Notes under the pieces: generated by a model
The model's input: only the letters and a program-made list of their open reading frames with translations
Databases searched by the model: none
Told to the model about the DNA's origin: nothing
Assembly (NCBI GenBank): GCA_018816385.1
Contig: JAHIVK010000023.1
Location: 1 to 41,958 of the forward strand
DNA from: Patescibacteria group bacterium
GTDB lineage: Bacteria; Patescibacteriota; Microgenomatia; UBA1400; PJMF01
Direction: 5' to 3'
Length of the DNA: 41,958 nt
Position numbers and translations under genes: made by a program
In this document: piece by piece, positions 16,603-23,525 of the stretch
Position numbering within the stretch: the first letter of the stretch is position 1
Layout of the letters: every line of letters begins with the position of its first letter

Positions 16603-19600
16603 GTCCTCGGATCTCTGCCATCACCTCTCGGATTAACTTTTTTAAATCCCTCACATCGCCGTCCAACAGTTCAAATCGACGCGATACAAATTTACCACTG
16701 GGTTGAACAGGCTCTACAAACTCCAAGACTCCCTCGACCGCTTGATGCGGAAATTCTGGTGCTAGCTGGGTCAGCAATTTATAGAAAACCAACTGTCTTT
16801 TATATGGACCTCTGATCCCCTCGGGTAAAGTTTGTTCCCGTTCCGAGAGTCGGCTAGTCTGAGTTCTACCTTCAATATCGTTGACAGACCGAGCCTTACC
16901 GGTTTTGTAATCGATAACTCGAACTAATTTTTTGTCTCTATCTAACCAATCAACTCGATCAATTTTACCCGTCAAATGTATATCTCCCAAGTAAGTAGCT
17001 AGAGGGGGAAAACCAAATTGCTGTTCGGCCATAATGATCTGGTCACCGGCTAAGTCTTGCTCGAGATACTGGGTTAAATTGTCCTGCCCTCGCTTCAACC
17101 ACCCCTCATAATCATCTTTGGTTAAGATTTCGGCCTTCAAAGCTTGTCTGAATCTTTCCAGTGCTTCGGGCAGTGGCAAAACTTGGCGGGTCTTGAGCAA
17201 GTGCTGATTAACTGCTTCCAAAGTTAGGTGATAAGCTGTGCCAAAAGCCATAGAAGCCACTTTAGCTTTGGGTAATTTTAACAAGACATCAAGCACAAAT
17301 TCTTCTGGAGATTGAAGATATTTATTTAAAGAAGATACCGACAAATGCATGTTTTGCGCTAGATGTTTAAAGAAACGTTTTTCATCACCGGTCACACCCA
17401 AACTTGGGCTGGGCTGAAGCAAATCGGATAGTTTATCTTGCGCATGGGCCAACAGTTCCACAGATTCGCTTTGAGTTATGTACCCAGTGGTTTTTCCTGC
17501 CTCGTCTTGACTCAACTCAACTAAAAATTGAGAACCAATCACTTCCAGACTCCGCTGATACTGCATCTTGGTTTGAGGATAACTCAAATAGACCTGTTGG
17601 CTAGCTCTAGTTATAGCCACATAAAACAGCCGTCTTTCCTCATCATTTTTCTCAAGTTCAGATATATCGGTATAACGCAAAACTTTATCTGGTAACTTGA
17701 GTTTTTGGGCTCTTCTCAAGTTGCCCCAAACTCCATCATTCAGGCCCACCACAAACACATACTGCCATTCCCGACCTTTAGCCTTGTGAACTGTTGATAG
17801 ATGAACAGTGCCAGTGGTCACATCCAAGTCTTCGGTTTCCAAACTCAAGTTGTGCTCAATCATCAGGTCAATAGCCCCCACTAAATCTGCCAATTTAAAA
17901 TCTGTTCTTTGACTGGACAAAGATTTAATTAGATCATAAAGCGTGTTCAGGTTTAAAACCAACTCAATGCGATTGGGCTGTTTCATCACCCAATCCAGAT
18001 AGCCACTTTCCTTAGCTAAAGTGGTAAACCAATTGGGTAGGGCTGTCTTTAAATCATCCAAACCCCAAGCGATCATTTTTTGGTAAGTCTGATGAATCGG
18101 TTTGAACTCTTGACCCGTTAAACCTGTTGGACCTGTTGGACTCATTTGGGTCGTCTGGGAACTTTTGCTCGATTTCTGGGGCTGGTAGTTTTCGATCACC
18201 TCGACCAATGATTGCCTTTGACTGCCTGCCATCTTTGTTAACCGATAAACAGCCAACCGATCAACCCCCGACCAATCGTAGACCAAGACCTCAAATAGAT
18301 TAGGGTGAGCTTGAAAAGTTCTAAGTTGCAGAATGACTCTCAAAAACTCAATTAACTGTCTGGTAGTCTCGGCTTTTAAAACATTGCCCCCACCAGCCAC
18401 TTCGTAGCGGATTTTGTATTTATCAAACAACTCCATCAGCTCAAAACTTTCCTGATTTTTGCGATACAAAACGGCAATTTGAGCCGGATCAACTTTTTGT
18501 TTGAGTAACTTCTGGACACTCTCTACTACCCACAACAACTCAACTTGGCGTGAGGGAGCCCCAAACAAAGTTATGGCTGACTGATTTTTCCCTCCATCAG
18601 TAGTACTTTTTAAAGCTTGCTTGGGCAAAAACTTAAGGGCTGATGCCTCGGTTTGATATTGGTGACTGTGACCAATCAACCAATGGGCGGCATCATAGAT
18701 AGTTTGCGGACAGCGATAACCCAAATTCAAGTTAATCACCTGGACCCCGGGATAGTGATCCACAAAACTACTTACATTTTCCAACGAGGCTCCCTGAAAT
18801 CTAAAAATAGATTGTTGAGGGTCACCCACCACAAAAATATTGGCCTTGTCACCCCAATATGATGCCAGTGACCAGATAACTTGATTTTGAGCTGAGTTGG
18901 TATCTTGATATTCATCCACCAAAAAGTAATGGAGTTCCTCTTGCTGTTCGAGCAGTAACAACTCATGTTCGGCAAAAGCCCCAATCACCAAAGTCACCAT
19001 ATCATCAAAATCATAGCGCTGGGTTTTGATCAGTTTTTTTTGATAAGCTTTGAATAACTCAAGTAATTCTAGGTTTTTCTGTTGGTTGCGCTCGGCTTGG
19101 AGGCGCTTGGTTTTGCTAGTCATACTCTCCAAATCCGCAAACTCCTCCTCAATCATTTTCTCCAGTTCGCCTGGCAAAATACCTTCTCTTTTTAAATCAG
19201 AAATGGCCTTGATAATATCTCTCAAATAGTGAAGCGGGTCATTTAATGGGCGCAAAATTTTAAGTGGCTGATGCAGGATTAAGTCAGTCACTATCTGGAA
19301 CTTTTCCAGATCTGATAAAGGTTGACTGAGATGACTTATGGCAAAGTACTCTGGATATTGAAGAATTACCCGTTGGCAAAAAGCATGAAAAGTGCTGATT
19401 CTGACCTGATATCCAGTCGCCCCAATCATCTCTACCACCCGTGCCTGCATGTTGTGAGCCGCTGATTCAGTAAAAGTTAGAGCTAAAATACTGGCAGGAG
19501 GCGTGTCTGTCTTAAGCAGAATGTTGGCAATTCTAGCCGCCAGCACTTGCGTCTTGCCGGTGCCAGGACCAGCCACCACCATCACCGGTCCCTCAATCGC

Positions 19601-19672
19601 ATTGACCGCTTTTTTCTGGGCGGGATTCAATGCTTGGTAAATTTTGGTAAACTTAGGATTGGTTTTGGTCAT
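16580..19672 (-). CDS. UvrD/PcrA-type helicase fused to a PD-(D/E)XK nuclease
   Basis: About 1030 aa. Helicase motifs are in order: Q-motif ALNPAQKKAV, Walker A AGPGTGKT (34-41), motif Ia LALTFTESAA, motif II VDEYQDTN, motif III VGDPQQSIFRFQGA, motif V STVHKAKGREW and motif VI YVAITRASQQVYLS. The last 220 residues hold FGTAYHLTLEA, then GKIDRVDWL and RVIDYKTGKA, the catalytic pattern of a RecB/AddB-type nuclease. A single chain combining both activities suggests DNA-end processing for recombination or repair. A separate recBCD or addAB is not visible here. The 211-bp gap upstream (19673-19883) holds only a small hairpin repeat copy. Confidence 0.9.
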   Translation of the reverse strand: MTKTNPKFTKIYQALNPAQKKAVNAIEGPVMVVAGPGTGKTQVLAARIANILLKTDTPPASILALTFTESAAHNMQARVVEMIGATGYQVRISTFHAFCQRVILQYPEYFAISHLSQPLSDLEKFQIVTDLILHQPLKILRPLNDPLHYLRDIIKAISDLKREGILPGELEKMIEEEFADLESMTSKTKRLQAERNQQKNLELLELFKAYQKKLIKTQRYDFDDMVTLVIGAFAEHELLLLEQQEELHYFLVDEYQDTNSAQNQVIWSLASYWGDKANIFVVGDPQQSIFRFQGASLENVSSFVDHYPGVQVINLNLGYRCPQTIYDAAHWLIGHSHQYQTEASALKFLPKQALKSTTDGGKNQSAITLFGAPSRQVELLWVVESVQKLLKQKVDPAQIAVLYRKNQESFELMELFDKYKIRYEVAGGGNVLKAETTRQLIEFLRVILQLRTFQAHPNLFEVLVYDWSGVDRLAVYRLTKMAGSQRQSLVEVIENYQPQKSSKSSQTTQMSPTGPTGLTGQEFKPIHQTYQKMIAWGLDDLKTALPNWFTTLAKESGYLDWVMKQPNRIELVLNLNTLYDLIKSLSSQRTDFKLADLVGAIDLMIEHNLSLETEDLDVTTGTVHLSTVHKAKGREWQYVFVVGLNDGVWGNLRRAQKLKLPDKVLRYTDISELEKNDEERRLFYVAITRASQQVYLSYPQTKMQYQRSLEVIGSQFLVELSQDEAGKTTGYITQSESVELLAHAQDKLSDLLQPSPSLGVTGDEKRFFKHLAQNMHLSVSSLNKYLQSPEEFVLDVLLKLPKAKVASMAFGTAYHLTLEAVNQHLLKTRQVLPLPEALERFRQALKAEILTKDDYEGWLKRGQDNLTQYLEQDLAGDQIIMAEQQFGFPPLATYLGDIHLTGKIDRVDWLDRDKKLVRVIDYKTGKARSVNDIEGRTQTSRLSEREQTLPEGIRGPYKRQLVFYKLLTQLAPEFPHQAVEGVLEFVEPVQPSGKFVSRRFELLDGDVRDLKKLIREVMAEIRGLKFLELI

Positions 19673-19762
19673 AAACTGGTTCAGCGACTCTGCCCCCTCG
19701 CTACTACTCTAGCATACATTTTTGGGTGACAAACGGAGAGTCCAGCTATTTCTCTCGCGACC

Positions 19763-19805
19763 TAATAGACTTGTAGCGAAGTCTGTGTCTTCAACGAGCA
19801 AATTA
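19763..19805 (+). repeat. Diverged repeat copy with AGACTT/AAGTCT hairpin
   Basis: TAATAGACTTGTAGCGAA matches the head of the dispersed 37-nt repeat, and AACGAG..AATTAATT matches its tail weakly. AGACTT (19767-19772) and AAGTCT (19779-19784) form a 6-bp stem with a 6-nt loop. Confidence 0.45.
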
Positions 19806-19883
19806 ATTTGGGTTCGTATTTCTCTATCAGCTTATACAATATTTATAGTATAGCAAGCTATCGATTTGGAGAGGAAATTAGGT

Positions 19884-20144
19884 TTAGAGATTTTGATAAA
19901 CTTTTGATCGATGGTCTATGCGATACACTCTAATAATCTGTAATTGAGACAAAATTCTGTATATCACTCTATAATCACCGATCCTTATTCTATATCCTTT
20001 ATGCATGGCATTTATCTTTTTCACGCCTGGTGGGAAGGGATCGCGCACTAGACCATTAACCTTATTGATGATTTTCTTTCTCGAGGTTAAATCTAATTTT
20101 TTAAGTTGCTGATGAGCTTTTTTTGTAATATCAAGTTCTAGCAT
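19884..20144 (-). CDS. RelE/ParE-superfamily toxin
   Basis: 86 aa. The pattern AHQQLKKLDLTSRKKI, KGYRIRIGDYRVIYRI and VYRIDHRSKVY is that of RelE/YoeB-type mRNA interferases, with the basic residues in the RIRIGDYR and HR segments that contact mRNA in the ribosome. Its ATG shares one base with the TGA stop of the upstream antitoxin gene, so the two are translationally coupled. Action on ribosome-bound mRNA is a family inference. It could instead be a ParE-like gyrase inhibitor. Confidence 0.85.
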   Translation of the reverse strand: MLELDITKKAHQQLKKLDLTSRKKIINKVNGLVRDPFPPGVKKINAMHKGYRIRIGDYRVIYRILSQLQIIRVYRIDHRSKVYQNL

Positions 20145-20410
20145 CAGAGATAGTTTTCTGGTTTGAACTTAATAGTATGTTTATCTTCACCTGCCGCCAT
20201 AGCTCTATCTAACTCGGCAGCGTCTCCAGCGTCATAGTAACCATCGGCGTACTTTTCCAGATACTCGAGATACTCTGGGTCGAGCACCACAGCTTTGGGT
20301 TTGCTGTTTTGTAAAATTACCACAGGGTTTTGTCCCACAGCTTTATCTAACCAAGCCGGAAGATTAGATCGGAAATCAGAAATAGAAACTAAATTTTGTA
20401 CAGAATACAT
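20144..20410 (-). CDS. Phd/YefM-type antitoxin
   Basis: 88 aa. The N-terminal VSISDFRSNLPAWLDKAVGQNPVVILQNSKPKAVVL (quoted family region) is the Phd/YefM DNA-binding dimer fold. The acidic C-terminal tail (GDAAELDRAMAAGEDK) would wrap the toxin. It is first gene of the toxin-antitoxin operon. An inverted repeat next to the start codon and a TTGACA box upstream fit autorepression by the antitoxin or the complex. The TGA stop supports UGA as a stop codon here. Confidence 0.85.
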   Translation of the reverse strand: MYSVQNLVSISDFRSNLPAWLDKAVGQNPVVILQNSKPKAVVLDPEYLEYLEKYADGYYDAGDAAELDRAMAAGEDKHTIKFKPENYL

Positions 20411-20444
20411 GACATTATTTTGTCATATATTTGGTGGTTGTCAA
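20409..20444 (-). promoter_or_regulatory. Toxin-antitoxin promoter with inverted-repeat operator
   Basis: TTGACA (20444-20439, minus strand) is followed by an A/T-rich -10 region. ATGACA-N6-TGTCAT (20409-20426), an inverted repeat, abuts the antitoxin ATG and overlaps the -10/start region, as expected for autoregulation. Confidence 0.55.
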
Positions 20445-20497
20445 GCATCTATTATCAAGCATCTATTATCAAGCATCTATTATCAAGCATCTGTTAG
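20442..20497. repeat. Four tandem copies of a 14-bp unit at the toxin-antitoxin promoter
   Basis: CAAGCATCTATTAT is repeated at 20442, 20456 and 20470, with a diverged fourth copy CAAGCATCTGTTAG at 20484. Read on the minus strand the unit is ATAATAGATGCTTG, and the promoter's TTGACA is formed where the last copy ends, so the array abuts the -35 box. Confidence 0.9.
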
Positions 20498-20561
20498 CAC
20501 AAAGCGAAAATGTTGTGTTCCTGCAAAGTAGAAATGTCGCCTTTTAGATAAACTCACCAGC

Positions 20562-20822
20562 TCAAGTTTGGCCTAGTTTGCTCTGCAAACGGCCAATTTC
20601 CCCCGCCAACATCTCGCCCCGTTTTTCCAGCACTGCCTTAACGGGTTGGTCGGCATTAACCGAGGCTCGCTTAAAGGCCAAACGCTTTTGGGCCGCTTTC
20701 ATGATTCTTTCCTGATTTCTTTGAGCAAAAGAGTAAGTCACGTTCGCTCCACCACCAAACTTGCTACTCAAGTTGGTTCTGTTAAAGGTGGGCATGGGTG
20801 GTCGGCGAACGGGATCAGACAT
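20562..20822 (-). CDS. Small basic protein of unknown function
   Basis: 86 aa from the ATG at 20822 (MSDPVRRPPMPTF). The track's extra six residues come from an upstream start inside the promoter. The N-terminal half is Pro/Arg/Gly-rich and probably disordered. The C-terminal half is a charged amphipathic helix (QERIMKAAQKRLAFKRA ... VLEKRGEMLAGEIGRLQSKL) that could form a coiled coil. TTGCAG-18-TACTAT ends 8 nt before the ATG. It could be a nucleic-acid-binding or ribosome-associated protein, but nothing specific is recognised. Confidence 0.6.
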   Translation of the reverse strand: MSDPVRRPPMPTFNRTNLSSKFGGGANVTYSFAQRNQERIMKAAQKRLAFKRASVNADQPVKAVLEKRGEMLAGEIGRLQSKLGQT

Positions 20823-20849
20823 ATAGAGATATAGTAACACACATGCCGA

Positions 20850-21131
20850 TTATTCTGCAATCTGACCCAGAGCGTAGTTTTGCAGAAGCACACCATACAT
20901 CAAATACTTCTCCGCCGTTTCCATTGAAATATCAGCCACATCCCTTGAAGAAATATCTTGGGCGATATTTAAAATATATGGCGCTATATTAAGTTTTTGC
21001 AGTGGCTCTGACCATCGTTTGGCTTCAAGTAAAAATCGGCTGGCCGCTTTGGTCGATCCTCGCTGGGTGAGGCTGGCCACTCGAAACAGATCGCTGGATA
21101 AAGAACCAACTAGCAATTGAGTGTCTGTCAT
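20850..21131 (-). CDS. Small helical protein, partner of the DUF5674 protein
   Basis: 93 aa, almost all alpha-helical by eye (SLSSDLFRVASLTQRGSTKAASRFLLEAKRWSEPL ...). It overlaps the DUF5674 stop by four bases (ATGA), so it is translationally coupled. No membrane segments and no recognised family. The coupled two-small-gene layout resembles toxin-antitoxin pairs, but nothing in the sequence proves that. Confidence 0.6.
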   Translation of the reverse strand: MTDTQLLVGSLSSDLFRVASLTQRGSTKAASRFLLEAKRWSEPLQKLNIAPYILNIAQDISSRDVADISMETAEKYLMYGVLLQNYALGQIAE

Positions 21132-21466
21132 ATCAATTCCTGGAAAAAGAATACTGTTAGCTCTTTGTATTTACCCTTGATTTCCTCGCTTTGAATTTCA
21201 TTTTTCGGATTGTTATCTCTGGGACGAATGTTAATAAATGAATTAAAGTCGATCTCTTTGGTCTCCAAATCAATGCCCCCTCCCCAAATATGACTCTGTG
21301 TTGACCCTTGTTTGAGTAGCAGTTGTTCTCCTTCAAAATGGCGGTCCATACCGGCAGAGCAAATTTTCTTTTCAATATCTATGACAGTTTTGATATAAAC
21401 TTCAAATTGTTCTTTAAGTTGCCCTATTTCTTCCAAAGTAAAAGGTTTTTGTTTAGTGATAATCAT
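21128..21466 (-). CDS. DUF5674 family protein
   Basis: 112 aa. The order FTLEEIGQLKEQF, IKTVIDIEKKICSAG, GEQLLLKQGSTQSHIWGGGI and FNSFINIRPRDNN is the DUF5674 pattern (conserved VDIE, GS..D/HIWG and INIRP). The biochemical role of the family is unknown to me. The start codon is 16 nt after the 3' end of tRNA-Pro on the same strand, so the mRNA is probably made by reading through the tRNA and cutting at its 3' end. The next gene overlaps by 4 nt. Confidence 0.75.
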   Translation of the reverse strand: MIITKQKPFTLEEIGQLKEQFEVYIKTVIDIEKKICSAGMDRHFEGEQLLLKQGSTQSHIWGGGIDLETKEIDFNSFINIRPRDNNPKNEIQSEEIKGKYKELTVFFFQELI

Positions 21467-21482
21467 AAGTCAATTTTCTCTG

Positions 21483-21556
21483 TCGGGGCGACAGGACTCG
21501 AACCTGCGACCACTCGCACCCCATGCGAGTATTCTAGCCATCTGAACTACGCCCCG
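21483..21556 (-). tRNA. tRNA-Pro (anticodon GGG)
   Basis: The minus strand folds as a complete cloverleaf of 74 nt. The acceptor is CGGGGCG/CGCCCCG, the D stem GTTC/GAAT, the anticodon stem CTCGC/GCGAG with loop ATGGGGT (anticodon GGG), and the T arm GCAGG-TTCGAGT-CCTGT. The discriminator is A. The C1-G72 start is typical of tRNA-Pro. CCA is not encoded: the following bases are CAG. Confidence 0.95.
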
Positions 21557-21573
21557 AACTCCACTAGGTCTGT

Positions 21574-21579
21574 ATTATA
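21574..21579 (-). promoter_or_regulatory. -10 box of the tRNA-Pro transcript
   Basis: TATAAT on the minus strand, 17 nt before the mature tRNA 5' end. It probably drives tRNA-Pro and the DUF5674 pair. A GC-rich GACCTAGTGGAGTTC tract follows the expected start. The -35 box is not clear. Confidence 0.5.
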
Positions 21580-21629
21580 ACCTAAAAAATGCATGCAAAT
21601 ATTTAACAAGTTATAATCGTCCAATAACC

Positions 21630-22070
21630 TTATCCCAAAAGTCCATGTCCAAGTCTATATTCAACAATATTAGCCAAAGAAACACCCATTGTGCCCAATG
21701 TTGTTTCAAGTTTAGATTTTGAAACACTGTTCAAATCACTTTTAGAAACTACTTTTTCAATTTTCCAACTTGAAGAGTGGTTGACCATACCATTATTAAG
21801 CCTTGAGAGATAAATCAAATATTGCTCGCCTGCCAGTACAATCTCAACACATGCTGGAAATTCTGCTGTGCTGGCATGAAAAAAAGGAATATTTGAAATG
21901 ACTATTGCTTCCAAAACTTCAGCTTTTGTCTTAGGTTGTTCTTGACTATCAGATAATTCACCAAAACTTGGTATTCCACTCTCAACTGCTCTCTTTGCAA
22001 CTGTCATTGCCGATAACTCTGCTGGACTCATTGGCGCACCTGCATTACGTGTTTGAAGACTTTCTACCAT
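21630..22070 (-). CDS. Orphan protein of unknown function
   Basis: 146 aa, soluble. The N-terminal region is polar with AGAPMSPAELSAMTVAKRAVESG. A strand-rich middle has AEFPACVEIVLAGEQYLIYLSRL, and the C-terminus has SKSKLETTLGTMGVSLANIVEYRLGHG. TGATACAAT (22110-22102, minus), an extended -10 box, and a weak TAGGAA ribosome-binding site precede the ATG. It stands alone between tRNA-Pro and recA. No family is recognised. Confidence 0.6.
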   Translation of the reverse strand: MVESLQTRNAGAPMSPAELSAMTVAKRAVESGIPSFGELSDSQEQPKTKAEVLEAIVISNIPFFHASTAEFPACVEIVLAGEQYLIYLSRLNNGMVNHSSSWKIEKVVSKSDLNSVSKSKLETTLGTMGVSLANIVEYRLGHGLLG

Positions 22071-22230
22071 AATATTATTCCTACAATTAATACTACTGAA
22101 AATTGTATCACACTATATGAAACGCTACAGTTCTTGTTAGAATTAGGTCTTATCATATCCCTAGGTTTGTAGTATGTTGTATTAGTAAAGAACAAAACCC
22201 AAATACTAAAAAGAATTAAAAGGAGCATTT

Positions 22231-23289
22231 ATGAGCGCCACTAAACCAGCCCCAAAAAAAACAGTCAAAGATGACGAGGCCCAAAAACAACTGGCCGGCC
22301 GCCGACAGGCGGTCAACATCGCCATGCAACAGATCGAGAAAGAGTACGGCAAAGGCGCCATTATGCGCATGGGTGAATCACTCAAAAACATGGCCAAAAT
22401 GCCGGTTATTTCCACCGGCTCTCTGTCTTTGAATCTGGCTCTGGGCGTGGGTGGCTATCCCAAAGGCCGAGTGGTTGAGATTTATGGTCCCGAGGCTTCA
22501 GGCAAGACGACGCTTTGTCTTCACGCCATTGCCGAAGTCCAACGCAAGGGTGGCACAGCGGCTTTTGTGGATGTAGAGCACGCCCTTGATCCGGTGCGAG
22601 CTCAAAAAATCGGTGTCAACTTGGACGACATGCTCATCTCCCAACCAGACTATGGCGAACAGGCCTTGGAAATAGCCGAGACTTTAATCCGTTCCGGCGG
22701 GGTCGATGTGCTGGTCATTGACTCGGTGGCGGCTTTGGTGCCTAAGTCCGAGATTGAGGGTGAAATGGGTGACCAACAGATGGGCAAACAGGCCAGGCTG
22801 ATGTCTCAAGCTATGCGTAAACTCACATCCGCCATCAGCAAAACTAGCACCTTAGTCATTTTCACTAATCAGATTCGCTATAAAATTGGTGTCATGTTTG
22901 GCAGTCCCGAGACCACTTCTGGCGGTAACGCCCTCAAATTCTACGCCTCGCTGAGACTGGATATTCGCAAGATCGGCAATATTCAGGAGGGCGATAAAAT
23001 TGTGGGCACCCGACATCGAGTCAAAGTCAAAAAGAACAAGGTGGCTCCCCCCTTCAAGCAGTGTGAATTTGATATGGATATCAATGGTATTTCCATGGTG
23101 GGCGATGTGATTGATCTGGCAGTTGAACATTTGGTGATTCAAAAAGCTGGTAGTTTCTTCAAGTATGGCGACGAAGTTATTGCTCAAGGTCGCGAATCCG
23201 CCAAAGCCTACTTGGCAGAAAATCCAGATTTTATGAAGAAGATTCAAAAGCAAATTTGGGTCAAAATTAAAGAAGAAAACGACTTGTAA
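22231..23289 (+). CDS. recA: Recombinase RecA
   Basis: 352 aa, normal length. The conserved opening is [15 protein letters not shown], Walker A is GPEASGKTT (86-94), Walker B is [12 protein letters not shown], loop L1 is [20 protein letters not shown] (quoted family region), and loop L2 lies in the [14 protein letters not shown] region. A clear AAAAGGAG site precedes the ATG, unlike many genes here that lack one. RecA forms filaments on single-stranded DNA for recombination and DNA-damage responses. It is transcribed alone, and rny downstream has its own promoter. No intein or intron interrupts it. Confidence 0.98.
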   Translation: MSATKPAPKKTVKDDEAQKQLAGRRQAVNIAMQQIEKEYGKGAIMRMGESLKNMAKMPVISTGSLSLNLALGVGGYPKGRVVEIYGPEASGKTTLCLHAIAEVQRKGGTAAFVDVEHALDPVRAQKIGVNLDDMLISQPDYGEQALEIAETLIRSGGVDVLVIDSVAALVPKSEIEGEMGDQQMGKQARLMSQAMRKLTSAISKTSTLVIFTNQIRYKIGVMFGSPETTSGGNALKFYASLRLDIRKIGNIQEGDKIVGTRHRVKVKKNKVAPPFKQCEFDMDINGISMVGDVIDLAVEHLVIQKAGSFFKYGDEVIAQGRESAKAYLAENPDFMKKIQKQIWVKIKEENDL

Positions 23290-23316
23290 CTAGCCTGGTA
23301 GATCGAGACTTTGGGT

Positions 23317-23345
23317 TTGACTATTGACTCCCCAAGCAGTACAAT
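23317..23345 (+). promoter_or_regulatory. Promoter of the rny leader
   Basis: TTGACT (23317-23322), exactly 17 nt, TACAAT (23340-23345). The expected start near 23352 gives a leader of about 175 nt before the rny ATG. Confidence 0.7.
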
Positions 23346-23351
23346 CTGCAT

Positions 23352-23525
23352 TTAGTTGTAAAGTATTTTATCGTAATAAATTGAAACATCATGAGCATTC
23401 TAGATATATATCAACACATCCATGAACAGGCCTTTTTGGCTTGGTAAGTTTCTAGCTGGTCGACCCTGATTATTGGGCTTGACCACTAATTTCTCGATAA
23501 ATACTTTACATCCAAGAAAGGATGT
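23352..23525 (+). ncRNA. Putative structured cis-regulatory leader of rny
   Basis: The outer helix joins GTAAAGTATTTTATCG (23358-23373) to CGATAAATACTTTAC (23495-23509), 15-16 pairs with one bulged T. Inside are hairpins around GCCTTTTTGGC and TGGTCGACCC...GGGCTTGACCA. Immediately after, TACATCC (23507-23513) can pair with GGATGTA (23520-23526), covering the GGA ribosome-binding bases and the A of the AUG. The two helices share bases 23507-23510, so they compete. An 18-codon ORF without a ribosome-binding site (23391-23447) lies within. This is the layout of a translational switch. The signal is unknown. Confidence 0.6.

Noticed and set aside
20442-20497. Possible CRISPR array
   Set aside because: The 14-bp units are directly adjacent with no spacers, and there are no cas genes. 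The ftsE repeat was rejected for the same reason.
21323-21580. Plus-strand ORF of 85 aa containing GATGLEPATTRTPCEYSSHLNYAP
   Set aside because: This is the well-known false translation of the strand opposite a tRNA-Pro/tRNA-like gene; it covers tRNA-Pro and the DUF5674 gene.
23391-23447. 18-codon ORF (MSILDIYQHI...) in the rny leader as a gene
   Set aside because: It has no ribosome-binding site and lies in the loop of the outer helix; kept only as a note within the leader.
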